From NCBI RefSeq assembly GCF_947491795.1, contig NZ_CANLKW010000003.1, positions 620,001 through 684,000 on the forward strand: 64,000 nucleotides of DNA, read 5' to 3'. Shown here one piece after another: positions 9,452-19,096 of this stretch (position 1 is the stretch's first letter; the number at the start of each line of letters is the position of its first letter). The DNA is from an uncultured Roseobacter sp. GTDB lineage: Bacteria > Pseudomonadota > Alphaproteobacteria > Rhodobacterales > Rhodobacteraceae. The notes beneath the pieces are model-generated. The model saw only the letters and a list, made by a program, of their open reading frames with translations. It made no database searches and had not been told where the DNA came from. Both the position numbers and the translations under genes were made by a program.

Positions 9452-11998
9452 TTAAGCACCAGCCGGAATGTCAACTGGCACGGCTATTTGATTTTCAATT
9501 TCTGTCCTGAGATCAACCTCTGCCTCCGCGCGCAAACTTAAAACAAGCGCGTAACGTACGGTTCGATCATACCGCCCAAGGGCAGCCTTTTCACGCCACC
9601 AACCTCCGACGGGAAACACTGCCATTCCATTCAGGTCAGCTAAATCTGAGGCCACACCTCTCCAGATGTCCGAATGCAGTGACCCAAGGTCACGCAGGTT
9701 CGGCCCAAGGGTCCAGCCATCACCACCGCCACCTCCTTGGGAGCTTTCGGGTTCGCGCGCAGCGGCATTAATGCGACGTCGGAAACGCTGCAGGCTTTCA
9801 TCGGGGCGCTTCAGGGCAAATCGCAGACCATGACCAGGATAGCTATGGCGTTTGGTCCATCCGCGTTCGCCGGGGTTGGGCTCGACGAAGTAGCTCAGCG
9901 TGACGCGCAGTTCGACGGGCATATTCTCCAATGCTTCGAGTGTCGTCGTTGGCCAAGGCAGATCGTGGAGGATCATCTCATTAGTTTTGATCCCGCCTTG
10001 ATTCTTGAGAAACGGTGTGATGTCGCGTTCGATGACGATGGAGACATCATTATCCGTTCCTGCAATCGCTCGACCAAGATTTGGCAACCCAAATCCATAG
10101 CGCCGAACGATCTGGCGCATTTGAGTCTTATTTGGTTTTGCAGGGACGTGAGAGAGCATCTTGGGCGTCCATTCGGCTGATTGGACAATCAAAGCACGAA
10201 CGGTCTCTGGCCATAGACCGGGTTTTGCAGACATGATCTGAGCCGCCATACGCGCTGCGTTTGCGGTCGCAGCGCTGGTGTCGAACGTCGTTGTAAATGC
10301 ACGCTCTTCGGGTGCACGAAATGTCGTCAATAAGCCGAGATCATCTATTTTTTGAATATGGCCGTCTGTCGGATTGACCGCATAGTTACCCCCCTCAAAA
10401 ACGACGTCAGGCTTGAGAGGCCAAACTTGAGACCAAGGCAGAGATGTTCTGCTGGCCGGAGACAAATCTCCCCCCGCATCGACGACTTCCCAACCATCAT
10501 AGGTTTGGTCGGTGACGTTAAGTTTTTCGGTAGTGGCACCGACTGTCAGCACATTCCAAGCTTGAGCGGGATTTTCGATGCCGGAGACATCATTCTGGTT
10601 GAGGTATTCATTTGCAGGGTAGGGAGATGCGATGTTGCCTGCTGAAACGGTGATGAAACGCTGTGCCTCGCCTTCACCGTATGCAAGCTCGTCTAGTCGA
10701 GCGGACCAAGATGAAGGGCGACCGGTGATATAGGTGTCGGCACTTGTTACAGCTAGGCAGAACGCTCGTTCTCTGAACGGTGCTTCGATTTCGGGAAGGC
10801 TGATGGCAGATGCCGTGATATGCCCGTAGAGTTCAGGCGGATTTGCTCCAACATCGGGTAAGATTTTCACCGATTCGAGCTTGTGGCTGAGGGCGACTGC
10901 TCCTTGACCTGCAATAAGCTCTGTCAAATCACCATAAAGGCTAACTCCGCTCATCTCGGTACCGTGTCCGCCCCAAGGTTCTTGGCTTACATCCTCAACC
11001 GGAAGGCCCTGATCCCAGGCCTGTTGATCTGCCGCCGCAAGACCGGGGCCGATCAGGGGATGACGGCGAGTTGATCCACTGTCGAGCAAACAGACAGCTG
11101 GCGCGTCGTCGGAAGGCGGAACGATGCGATCTGCAAGTTCCTGCGCCCAGTCATATTGCTCACCACCGTCCATCAGCATGAATTGAGAAGGCGTATCAGT
11201 CGCCAGCCGAAGCTCGGCGATTGCATCTGTGTTCGATACGATTTGTCCAAGTTGTTCTGCTGTACCCCGGGCAAGAAGTACATCCCGCTCTGCAAAATCT
11301 AAGATATGTTGGCGGCTTTCCATTCCAACGGCGGCTGCAGCACGGAAAAACACTTGCCGCCTATTGCTGCGCAACCAAACTTCCCACCAAATGTCGCGAT
11401 CAGGTGCGGGATAGGATGCCGGTCTGCCGGTGAAGAGAGATTTGACTTGCCCGAGTCGCGCGTCTTCCATGGCCGCAACCAACGCTTGGTTTTTGGGTCG
11501 CCTGGATTTTTCTACTGGTTGGCCGTCTCTGAGAACTCGGTTACCTTCGTCATCTTTCTCATATGTAACGTTGTCCTCAGTTTCATAGGCATCGATGCGT
11601 TGCACGTAGTGACCGCTCTTGCTCTCTGGGACAAAGACAGTTGCCGACAATCGTGCTTCATCCTCAGGATGTTGACGCACGGAAACCAACTCGATTTGTT
11701 CTTTGCCTTGACGTGCTTCAAGCTTCTCAACAACAGCTGGATTGGATGCATCTACATCGATCTCCAGATAATATCCCGACGTACCTCCTTCGATCTCAGG
11801 ATCGCGAGCTTGGATGAGCTGATCGCCAAGTGCTAGCGCGTCATGGATAGCCGTTTTGAGTTTGGCGGCGTGTAACGCCCTATCCCTTGTGGGCAATTTG
11901 CCGCTGCCACCCCCCGTCGATGGGGACGTGAAGTCTTCGCTTTGACCATGACCGCTGAAATAGAAGTGGGACTTGTTGCGGCCGGGAGTGTCTACCAA
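9452..11998 (-). CDS. S8-family (subtilisin-like) protease of an ATPase/protease module
   Basis: An 848-residue cytoplasmic protein without a signal peptide. The catalytic triad is clear: Asp306 in VCLLDSGST, His345 in GGHGTEMSG and Ser575 in DTSAATA, with the oxyanion Asn455 in VSAGN. The first 290 residues are a family-specific domain and the last 250 residues are beta-rich. It starts with TTG, 13 bases after the AAA+ ATPase gene ends, so both form one operon. AAA+ ATPase plus cytoplasmic subtilase pairs recur in defence islands. I infer that infection triggers proteolysis through the ATPase; the target is unknown. Confidence 0.85.
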   Translation of the reverse strand: MVDTPGRNKSHFYFSGHGQSEDFTSPSTGGGSGKLPTRDRALHAAKLKTAIHDALALGDQLIQARDPEIEGGTSGYYLEIDVDASNPAVVEKLEARQGKEQIELVSVRQHPEDEARLSATVFVPESKSGHYVQRIDAYETEDNVTYEKDDEGNRVLRDGQPVEKSRRPKNQALVAAMEDARLGQVKSLFTGRPASYPAPDRDIWWEVWLRSNRRQVFFRAAAAVGMESRQHILDFAERDVLLARGTAEQLGQIVSNTDAIAELRLATDTPSQFMLMDGGEQYDWAQELADRIVPPSDDAPAVCLLDSGSTRRHPLIGPGLAAADQQAWDQGLPVEDVSQEPWGGHGTEMSGVSLYGDLTELIAGQGAVALSHKLESVKILPDVGANPPELYGHITASAISLPEIEAPFRERAFCLAVTSADTYITGRPSSWSARLDELAYGEGEAQRFITVSAGNIASPYPANEYLNQNDVSGIENPAQAWNVLTVGATTEKLNVTDQTYDGWEVVDAGGDLSPASRTSLPWSQVWPLKPDVVFEGGNYAVNPTDGHIQKIDDLGLLTTFRAPEERAFTTTFDTSAATANAARMAAQIMSAKPGLWPETVRALIVQSAEWTPKMLSHVPAKPNKTQMRQIVRRYGFGLPNLGRAIAGTDNDVSIVIERDITPFLKNQGGIKTNEMILHDLPWPTTTLEALENMPVELRVTLSYFVEPNPGERGWTKRHSYPGHGLRFALKRPDESLQRFRRRINAAAREPESSQGGGGGDGWTLGPNLRDLGSLHSDIWRGVASDLADLNGMAVFPVGGWWREKAALGRYDRTVRYALVLSLRAEAEVDLRTEIENQIAVPVDIPAGA

Positions 11999-12011
11999 AT
12001 GGAGTTAGCCT

Positions 12012-12989
12012 TTATGCTCTTGAGGAACGTTTTCGATCCGAAATGGCCGTGTTGAAATCGGCAAGGGAAATGATCGTCCTACCGTCGAGTACCGAACTTT
12101 TTGCTGCATCTGCCGCTACGCGCGCCAACTCAGCCTGGCTATATCCAGAGGTTGCGTCCACAACTGCATCCCAGTCCAGATCAGTGGTATCGAAGGTTCT
12201 TAGACGGGCTTTCAGAATACCTTTGGCGATTTCATTGGTTGGAATCTCGTACTCGATGACGTCGTCGAACCTGCGAAATAGAGCGGGGTCAAGCAACTCA
12301 GGGTGATTTGTCGCAGCAACAATGAGTCCGTCACTGTCATCGTTTTCGAGGAGCTGCAGAAACGAGTTTAAAATACGTCGTACCTCACCGACATCATTGG
12401 TTCCGGTGCGCTTTGCCCCGATTGCGTCGAACTCATCAAAGAAATAGACGCCCCTTGTTTGGCGCATCGCTTCAAAAACCAAGCGCAGCTTTGCGGCCGT
12501 TTCACCCATAAAACGGGTCATTAAGCTCTCGAAGACAACGGTAAACAATGGCAACGACAACTCACCAGCCAGAGCCGACGCTGTCATGGTTTTCCCAGCA
12601 CCTGGCGGACCAATCAGGAGGACTTTGCGGCGCGGTTTGAGTCCGTGTTCCGCGAGTCTCCTCTGTTGCCGATGTTCATGGATGATCCGCATAAGGCGCA
12701 ATGACAAGTCCGGTGTCAGAACCATGCTGGACAGTCGGGTTTCGGAGTAAGATGCCGACAAAAGTTCCGCTAGATCGCCCTTAGGCTGTGCAAGGGCGAT
12801 TGGCCGCGCTGTCTGAACTCTCTTTTTGGACCGCGCTTCTTCAACGATTGAACGCAGTTCGGTTGCCACTTTCCCGTGCCCTTTGCGAGCTTCACTGGCA
12901 GCCATCTGAAGCGCAACCGACAGAAATTGGTCGTTGTCCTCATCAATGTGGCTGCGCAAGAGAGCCAGAAGATGTTTGGAAGTCGTCAT
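12012..12989 (-). CDS. AAA+ ATPase partner of the subtilase
   Basis: A 325-residue classical AAA+ ATPase. Walker A is GPPGAGKT (about residue 126) and Walker B is VYFFDEFDAIGAKR (about 181), with an arginine-finger region ALFRRFDDVIEYE typical of FtsH/ATAD1-like proteins. The N-terminal 90 residues (SHIDEDNDQFLSVALQMAAS) form a helical substrate or partner domain. It is the first gene of the two-gene operon. It probably remodels or delivers a substrate to the adjacent protease, or gates it. Confidence 0.85.
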   Translation of the reverse strand: MTTSKHLLALLRSHIDEDNDQFLSVALQMAASEARKGHGKVATELRSIVEEARSKKRVQTARPIALAQPKGDLAELLSASYSETRLSSMVLTPDLSLRLMRIIHEHRQQRRLAEHGLKPRRKVLLIGPPGAGKTMTASALAGELSLPLFTVVFESLMTRFMGETAAKLRLVFEAMRQTRGVYFFDEFDAIGAKRTGTNDVGEVRRILNSFLQLLENDDSDGLIVAATNHPELLDPALFRRFDDVIEYEIPTNEIAKGILKARLRTFDTTDLDWDAVVDATSGYSQAELARVAADAAKSSVLDGRTIISLADFNTAISDRKRSSRA

Positions 12990-13234
12990 CAGTTAAACCA
13001 TGCTCAAATTCTCGGGCGGATGCTCTCCGCGAAGCCTAAATTCATCCTAGGGTAACAAGGCTGCTCAAGCAATGAATGAGCTGCATCGTTGATACAAAGT
13101 GCTGTTTTCGCAGAACACACCATCGTGCGTCACCGCTTCGGCGTGTGCATTGCTCCGAATACCGCAGCGTACATTAACGTCAGCTATGTCGAGCCGCCCT
13201 ACAGCATCGATCACCGCATCTGGATGTCTCTCTT

Positions 13235-13255
13235 GGGCCGCCCTGTAAGCGGCCC
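13235..13255. terminator. Strong hairpin beside the integrase 3' end
   Basis: GGGCCGC-CCTGTAA-GCGGCCC is a perfect 7-bp stem ending six bases from the integrase stop, followed on the plus strand by TCTTTG. It probably acts as a terminator. The bases just before it (GGATGTCTCTCTTGGGCCG) resemble the right half of repeat family 1 described below. Confidence 0.5.
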
Positions 13256-13261
13256 TCTTTG

Positions 13262-13894
13262 TTAGATTTCGATGGCTTCTGCGATGGCCAAAGCATCTTC
13301 AAGTTCAACACCAAGATATCGGACAGTGCTATCCATCTTGGTATGCCCCAACAAAAGTTGAACAGCACGCAAATTGCCTGTTTTCTTGTAAATCTGCGTC
13401 ACCTTCGTCCGGCGCATCGAATGGGTGCCGTAGGCGGTCGCTTCCAAGCCAATCGACGTCACCCAATCCCGGACGATCCGCGCGTACTGACGGGTTGAGA
13501 TGTGTAGGCGTTCATGGAAGCGGCCAGGCCAGAGATATTCCGACCCAACCATCAGCGGATCTTCCATCCACTTTGCGACCGAAGCTCGAGTGCCTTCAGA
13601 AATCTCGAACCGAACGGGTTTCTGTGTCTTGCTTTGTAGAACCGACGCCCGCTCCTTGATCTGGCCTGACGCCATCACATCGACGACTTGCATGCGACAG
13701 AGGTCACAACCACGCAGCTTGCTATCAATCGCCATGTTGAAGAGGGCAAGATCACGATGGTTCTCTGCTAGCTCCAAGCGAACCCTGATCGCCCAGACAT
13801 GCTTTGGCTTCAACGGGCGTTTCTGACCGACGATGCGGCCCTTGTTCCAAGCGGGGCGAAGCGCGCGAATGGCAGGTAAGTTTGGTGTTTCCAT
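13262..13894 (-). CDS. Tyrosine recombinase/integrase of the left island
   Basis: A 210-residue site-specific recombinase with only the catalytic domain. The active-site set is complete: R61 (LRGCDLC), H158 and R161 (THSMRR), H184 (LLGHTKM) and Y193 (VRYLGV). The start at 13894 (METPNLPAIRAL) is preferred. Small catalytic-domain-only integrases of this type are frequent on rhodobacterial plasmids and islands. It lies at the border between the plasmid-like genes and the chromosomal-type genes that begin at 14.2 kb, so it marks the right end of the left mobile region. Confidence 0.82.
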   Translation of the reverse strand: METPNLPAIRALRPAWNKGRIVGQKRPLKPKHVWAIRVRLELAENHRDLALFNMAIDSKLRGCDLCRMQVVDVMASGQIKERASVLQSKTQKPVRFEISEGTRASVAKWMEDPLMVGSEYLWPGRFHERLHISTRQYARIVRDWVTSIGLEATAYGTHSMRRTKVTQIYKKTGNLRAVQLLLGHTKMDSTVRYLGVELEDALAIAEAIEI

Positions 13895-13984
13895 GACTGA
13901 TCCTCCGATCCACCATTCCCTCCCACAACGACAACCAGACGTTGACCGAGGCAGCATATCACAGGATGCTGCGCCTCATCCGAT

Positions 13985-14036
13985 GGCAGTTCTGAGCCCA
14001 CAGTTACCGATGCTGCACAGAACACAAATGTCGGCA
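13985..14036 (+). repeat. Dispersed intergenic repeat, family 2, copy B
   Basis: GCAGTTCTGAGCCCACAGTT, ACCGATGCTGCAC and AAATGTCGGC follow the same order as copy A near 3.7 kb, with 20 of 24 bases matching over the TGAGCCCA..ACCGATGC core. Confidence 0.4.
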
Positions 14037-14175
14037 ATGCCTTTTCGTGAAGTTCGCTATCTTTCAAATTTGGGAACGATCATTGGTTAGAAAATCTTTA
14101 TGATCGCCCAACGACTTTCAGTTCTCCAAGGCTCTGTTCAAAGCCTACCATCCAGACAGATCACGGGAGGAAACC

Positions 14176-15843
14176 ATGAAACTCTACAAGTCCGGCAGCG
14201 ACACCCTGCCACCAAGCATCGAAAACGCCGCTATGTCACAAGGCGCTCGAACAGACAATGTCAACCGCCGCGAGTTTCTCGCCATGGCGACGACCTTCGG
14301 GGCCACAACGGCAACCGCCTATGCCATGCTGGGGATGTATGCACCCGCGTGGGCGTCCGAGATCCCAAGAGCCGGAGGCACGCTTCGGGTTGGCATGGTG
14401 GTTCGAGCAGGCAAAGACCCCCGATCCTATGACGACAGTCCACAGGCCAACATCAGCCGGGGCTGGTTGGAGTACCTCGTGCGGTACACGCATGACTTCA
14501 CGTTTGAACCGATGCTGCTGGAAAGCTGGGAGATCAGCGAAGACGCAAAGACCTACATTCTGAACGTGCGCCCCGGCGTGACGTGGCACAACGGCGATGC
14601 GCTGACGGCGGAGCATGTTGCGCACAACATTGCGGGTTGGTGCGACAAGGATGTCGAGGGCAACTCCATGGCCGGACGTTTCGGGACATTGATCGATCCC
14701 GAGACAGGCAAGGCTGCGGAAGGCACGATTGAGATCGTGGATGACATGACCGTCCGCTTGAACCTGCCCGCGCCGGACATCACTCTCATCGCTGGCATGG
14801 CCGACTATCCTGCCGCCATCGTGCATCCAAGCGCAGGCAGTGCGGACCCCTTCAAGGCTCCTCTGGGTACCGGCCCCTACACCCTTGAGAGCCACGAGGT
14901 CGGCGTGAAAGCGGTCCTAGTCCGCAAGGAAGGTCACACCTGGTGGAACGCTGGTAACGGGGCTTGGCTCGACCGCATCGAATACATCGACGTGGGCACC
15001 GACCCCACGGTGATTGCCTCGCTCTACGAGTCCGAAGAGATCGACGCGAATTATGAGAGCAGCGGTGAGTTTGTGGCCCTCCTGACTGATCTGGGGCTTG
15101 AGCAGAACGAGGCTGTCACAGCGGCCACAATCGTTTTGCGGACAAACCAATCCACGGACACAGATCCTGACAACCCATATGCTGACGTGCGTGTTCGCCG
15201 CGCCTTGTCCATGGCCGTTGACAACAACATCCTGCTGGAACTGGGGGTCAACGGTCTGGGTATCACGGCTCAAAACCACCATGTCTGCCCGATCCATCCT
15301 GAGTACGCCGAGGTCGAGCGCCTGTCATATGATCCGGCGGGGGCCATGGCCCTGCTGAAAGAAGCCGGGATGGCAGACTTTGAGCATGAACTGATCTCGA
15401 TCGACGATGACTGGCGCAAGAACACAACCGATGCCATGGCGGCACAGCTGCGCGATGCCGGCATCAAAGTGAAACGCTCCGTCATTCCCGGCTCATCTTT
15501 CTGGAATGATTGGGCAAAGTTCCCGTTCAGCTCAACCAACTGGAACATGCGCCCGCTCGGGGTGCAGATTTTGGCACTTGCCTACCGCTCTGGCGAGGCA
15601 TGGAATGAAACGGGGCTCAACAATGCCGAATTCGACAGCTTGCTTGCCGATGCGTTGGCCACGCCTGATGCGAACGCACGACGCGAGATCATGGCCAAGC
15701 TGCAGACCATCATGGTGGAGGAAGGCGTGGTGACGCAGCCCTACTGGCGGTCCCTTTACAATCACAGCCGTCCCTACGTGAAAGGCATGGGCATGCATCC
15801 GACCTTTGAAATCCATATGGATAAGATGTGGTTGGACGGGTAA
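14176..15843 (+). CDS. ABC transporter substrate-binding protein (SBP family 5)
   Basis: A 555-residue periplasmic solute-binding protein of the dipeptide/oligopeptide type. The twin-arginine signal is NRREFLAMATTFG (arginines 31-32), followed by a hydrophobic stretch and an AWA-type cleavage site. The mature part has the family pattern (GGTLRVGM, YILNVRPGVTWHNGDALTAE, LGTGPYTLES, VRRALSMAVD). RBS GGGAGGAAACC precedes the ATG. No permease or ATPase gene is near, so it either serves a transporter encoded elsewhere or is an orphan. The fatty acid hydroxylase gene follows after 10 bases and is probably co-transcribed. Confidence 0.88.
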   Translation: MKLYKSGSDTLPPSIENAAMSQGARTDNVNRREFLAMATTFGATTATAYAMLGMYAPAWASEIPRAGGTLRVGMVVRAGKDPRSYDDSPQANISRGWLEYLVRYTHDFTFEPMLLESWEISEDAKTYILNVRPGVTWHNGDALTAEHVAHNIAGWCDKDVEGNSMAGRFGTLIDPETGKAAEGTIEIVDDMTVRLNLPAPDITLIAGMADYPAAIVHPSAGSADPFKAPLGTGPYTLESHEVGVKAVLVRKEGHTWWNAGNGAWLDRIEYIDVGTDPTVIASLYESEEIDANYESSGEFVALLTDLGLEQNEAVTAATIVLRTNQSTDTDPDNPYADVRVRRALSMAVDNNILLELGVNGLGITAQNHHVCPIHPEYAEVERLSYDPAGAMALLKEAGMADFEHELISIDDDWRKNTTDAMAAQLRDAGIKVKRSVIPGSSFWNDWAKFPFSSTNWNMRPLGVQILALAYRSGEAWNETGLNNAEFDSLLADALATPDANARREIMAKLQTIMVEEGVVTQPYWRSLYNHSRPYVKGMGMHPTFEIHMDKMWLDG

Positions 15844-15853
15844 GGCAACGTCC

Positions 15854-16855
15854 ATGTCGGCCGGGGATGAACAGCTGAAGGCTGGCACAAGCAAGGAATG
15901 GAACTGGCATCCGGATCTGCCTCTCGCCGTCACACCCCTGTTTTCCTGGCCGCCGAGGCCATTGGCAACATTGCGGTGGTTTGTAACTAACTGGCTGCCG
16001 ATCACCGAATACCTAATCTATGCACTGATGGCCTGGGCCGTCTGGGCTTGGGTGGTGCCACCCTTGGAGCAAATGCAGCACTTAAGCTGGGGATGGGTGT
16101 TGCAGCTTTGGGCGCGCAATTTGATCCTGATGACCTTCGTTGCACAAGGGCTGCACCTGTGGCTTTACGGATGGAAGAAGCAGGGCGACGATTTCAAGTT
16201 CGACCGGCGCGGGCTGGCCAAGAACGCGCGTGTTTTCCTGTGGAACGATCAGTATTGGGACAATGTCACTTACGCGCTTCTGTCGGGGGTGACCGTGTGG
16301 ACCTTCTATGACTTCATCGTTTGGATGGGCTATGCCAACGGTTGGGCACCGATGATCACATTCAGCAGCAATCCGATCTGGTTCTTGGCCCTGTTCCTGT
16401 TGCTACCCGTTCTACAGTCTTTCCATTTCTATTGGCTGCATCGCGTGCTGCACGTCCCATGGATCTACAAACGCGTGCATTCGGTGCATCACCGCAGTGT
16501 TTCGGTGGCCCCTTGGTCCGGCTTTTCCATGCATCCGGTCGAGCATGTCGGCTACATGTCTCTGCTGCTGATCTTTCTGGTTCTCCCTGCGCATCCGACC
16601 CACTTCCTCTTCATCGGATATTCCCTGGCGCTTGCCTCAGCTACGTCGCACGCCGGATTCGAAAAACTGGTTCTTGGAGACAAGGCCCACCTGAAGGTCG
16701 GCTCGTTCCACCACCAACTGCATCACCGGTACTTTGAGTGCAACTACGGCGGCCCGGAGATGCCGTGGGACAACTGGTTCGGCAGCTTTCACGATGGCAG
16801 CCCGGAAGCAACAGAACGTGTGCGTGATACCAAGCGGCGCATGCACGCGAAGTGA
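15854..16855 (+). CDS. Fatty acid hydroxylase/sterol desaturase-family protein
   Basis: A 333-residue integral membrane di-iron oxygenase. The histidine boxes are HFYWLHRVLH, HSVHH and HHQLHHRYFE, the complete set of the fatty acid hydroxylase superfamily, and there are about five membrane segments. The start at 15854 (MSAGDEQL) is chosen because the earlier in-frame ATG lies inside the preceding gene. The substrate is unknown; known members hydroxylate lipids, carotenoids or sterol-like molecules. It follows the binding-protein gene in the same direction. Confidence 0.88.
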   Translation: MSAGDEQLKAGTSKEWNWHPDLPLAVTPLFSWPPRPLATLRWFVTNWLPITEYLIYALMAWAVWAWVVPPLEQMQHLSWGWVLQLWARNLILMTFVAQGLHLWLYGWKKQGDDFKFDRRGLAKNARVFLWNDQYWDNVTYALLSGVTVWTFYDFIVWMGYANGWAPMITFSSNPIWFLALFLLLPVLQSFHFYWLHRVLHVPWIYKRVHSVHHRSVSVAPWSGFSMHPVEHVGYMSLLLIFLVLPAHPTHFLFIGYSLALASATSHAGFEKLVLGDKAHLKVGSFHHQLHHRYFECNYGGPEMPWDNWFGSFHDGSPEATERVRDTKRRMHAK

Positions 16856-16886
16856 GGGCTGAATCCCCGTGGAGACCGCCTCCCTG

Positions 16887-17813
16887 TCAAGCAGCTGTCT
16901 GTGTGGTTCTAACGGTCGGGTCGGACTCCATCTCCGCTATCAGCCAATCCACGAAAAGGGCAATGCTCGGGTCGGGCTTCCCCTCCTTTTTTGTCGCAAC
17001 AAACCACGGCAGAGGCTCGGGGACCGTCTGCTCGAAGGGTTTGATCAGGCGACCAATGGCCAGATCACGCGCGACAAAAGGCGCACGCGCAATGCCAATG
17101 CCCTTGCCATTCAGCACCGCTTCGCGAACCAGCGGGTAGTGGTCAAAAACTGGCCCGTAGGCCATTTTTTCGGGGCTTCTGCCGACGTGGCGCAACCAAC
17201 AGTCCCAGTCCGCCACGTTCCCGGTGTTTGGGACGGAGAGAAGTTCTGCAGTGTCCAGCAAGGCCAGATTAGCGGGACCTTCTTGCGCTCCCGCCCAACC
17301 CGGCGCGCAAACCGGGAAGATGTCGGTTTGAAACAGGAACCGATAGTCATATCGGGGATCAAAAGGCGGCCCGTTGAAAACGCCTACGTCAAAGCGGTGA
17401 ATGTCGTAGTTCCCATCTTCAAAGGACGAAATGATGCGGACCCGGATCGTCGGATTGTCCTGCAAGAATTCGGCAAGCCGGGGCTGCAGCCACATCGTGT
17501 TGAAGCTGTTGTAGGATTGCACCCGCAGAACATTCGCCTCATCCGGCGCTTGCAGGCGCTGCGTGGCGTCCATGATGCCCTGAATGTGTTCACGGATCGA
17601 CGGATAGTATTGCGCCCCTGCCGGTGTCAGTTCCACGGACCGGCTGTTTCGAACGAACAGTTGGATGCCGACAGCTTGTTCCAGTGTTTTGATTTGATGG
17701 CTGACGGCAGCATGGGTGACATGCATTTCATCGGCTGCCTTTCGAAAACTCCTGAAGCGCGCGACAGCTTCAAAAGCACGAAGAGACGTTAAGGTGGGTA
17801 TGCGTGTAGCCAA
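16887..17813 (-). CDS. LysR-family regulator (GcvA-like)
   Basis: A 308-residue LysR-type regulator. The N-terminal winged helix reads LTSLRAFEAVARFRSFRKAA and the effector-binding domain runs from about residue 90 on, with the GcvA-type pattern IRVRIISS...DVGVF and GKGIGIARAPFV. It ends tail-to-tail with the hydroxylase gene and is divergent from the DMSP-lyase-like gene (166 bases apart), so it most likely controls that gene and itself. Confidence 0.9.
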   Translation of the reverse strand: MATRIPTLTSLRAFEAVARFRSFRKAADEMHVTHAAVSHQIKTLEQAVGIQLFVRNSRSVELTPAGAQYYPSIREHIQGIMDATQRLQAPDEANVLRVQSYNSFNTMWLQPRLAEFLQDNPTIRVRIISSFEDGNYDIHRFDVGVFNGPPFDPRYDYRFLFQTDIFPVCAPGWAGAQEGPANLALLDTAELLSVPNTGNVADWDCWLRHVGRSPEKMAYGPVFDHYPLVREAVLNGKGIGIARAPFVARDLAIGRLIKPFEQTVPEPLPWFVATKKEGKPDPSIALFVDWLIAEMESDPTVRTTQTAA

Positions 17814-17979
17814 GTATTCTTCCCTTCAGAGTGAAGCGCGGGGTCAGCCGAAAAACCCCGCAGCAAACGGTAAATATCTTTTGCCGGTGAAACAATTCAT
17901 TTCACTACTCAACGCGAGGCCGGGCGGTCAATCTGTCTGAAGAAAAACGGCCGGAAAATCCGGCTCATCAGGATCATCC

Positions 17980-18678
17980 ATGTCTGGTACGAACACAGAA
18001 AAATCCATGCGCATCCATGCGCTCGTCCGCGCGATCATCCAGTTTTTCGAGGCCAATCGTGCCCGTGCAACGGGCATAGATCAGGCGTTGGAGAAGATGC
18101 GGGCCATGGACCTTTCATTGAGGGCCTCCGTGGATGTCCCACCGCGTGACACGCGTCATGCTACTATTCTGACCGAAGCGATTGAAGACATCACCTCGCC
18201 GGACTTGCGTGACATTGCTAGCTGCCTCAAACGCGCCCGACGCGATCTGGTCTGGCGCGAAGACAACGCACAATTCTACGCGCCGAATGCCGATCTTGGC
18301 GACGGGTATCGCAATTGCAACTTGCACAGCCTGCTTATCGGTCCGAATGCATGTGGGTTTGAAGCGCAAGACTTCTGTCTTGGCTTCTTCATGCTGGGAC
18401 CGCGAACACTTTACCGCGATCATGCCCATGACGCACCAGAGCTCTACGTGAACCTGTCCCCTCGCTCGGGATGGAGGTTGTCGTCCAAAGTGTGGCAAGA
18501 CTACGAGGCCGGATCGATCATATGGAATGCGCCCGGCGAATCCCATGCCACACGCGCATATGACCGCCCCTTTCTGTCGGTGTTCGTCTGGTTGGAAAAC
18601 ATCGGTTCCATTTGCCGAGTCGTTCCGTTCCCGGACTGGGTAGAGATAGAAGATAGCCTGTTCCGGAACGAGTTTTGA
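17980..18678 (+). CDS. DMSP-lyase-like cupin (Ddd family)
   Basis: A 232-residue protein with a C-terminal cupin. The metal ligands are H148, H150 and E154 in DHAHDAPELY and H189 in GESHATRAY, the spacing known for DddW/DddL/DddK/DddQ lyases, which cleave dimethylsulfoniopropionate to DMS and acrylate. Y156 is also conserved, and the PFLSVFVWLEN end fits the DMSP-lyase family. The N-terminal 110 residues are helical, as in DddQ-type proteins. It is monocistronic and divergent from a LysR gene. The family assignment is firm; activity on DMSP rather than another acid is likely but unproven. It is a strong Roseobacter marker. Confidence 0.78.
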   Translation: MSGTNTEKSMRIHALVRAIIQFFEANRARATGIDQALEKMRAMDLSLRASVDVPPRDTRHATILTEAIEDITSPDLRDIASCLKRARRDLVWREDNAQFYAPNADLGDGYRNCNLHSLLIGPNACGFEAQDFCLGFFMLGPRTLYRDHAHDAPELYVNLSPRSGWRLSSKVWQDYEAGSIIWNAPGESHATRAYDRPFLSVFVWLENIGSICRVVPFPDWVEIEDSLFRNEF

Positions 18679-19096
18679 CACCACTGGCGGACATTGCCTC
18701 GGAGTTCGTGTAAGGCAGCAATGTCCCGCGATGTGTGAGTTCGACGAAGCCAGAAGTTCGCGCTTGCAGCGAATGACCGCAAAGCGGGCTGCGACTGCAG
18801 CATAGCGATTGGGTGGTTAATGTCTCTTATGGGCCGCCCGCATCGGTAGCCGATTTGACCGCAAGGAGATGCCGCACCGCTTTCGATGTACGTTGAGAGT
18901 CGTACCTACCGCATCGCTGCAAAACGACGAATGGCAACTTTGGGGCCAACGGCCAAGTGCGAAGCACTAACATAAGTCACTTCGGTCAGGTTTCAGAGAT
19001 ACAGATTGGCGTACAGATCGCGACTTTGCTTGCCTTGGGCGGATAGGGCGCGGGCAGGGGAGAAATTCTATTGACGCATCGAGGATCGAGGTATAT
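18679..19096. other. Intergenic with repeat family 1
   Basis: 418 bases without a supported gene. It contains repeat family 1, copy 1 (about 18761-18845), and the promoter of the PadR gene at its right end (TTGACG at 19071-19076 and TATAT at 19092-19096). Confidence 0.5.
18761..18845 (+). repeat. Dispersed intergenic repeat, family 1, copy 1
   Basis: The ordered blocks are GCGGGCTGCGACTGCAGCAT, GGGTGG, AATGTCTC and GGGCCGCC. The same blocks recur at 21485-21562 and 22621-22700, all in the same orientation, and the last block occurs alone near 13222. Confidence 0.6.

Noticed and set aside
16869..17792. A 307-codon plus-strand frame opposite the LysR gene
   Set aside because: It is antisense to a clear LysR protein and its product has no family features.
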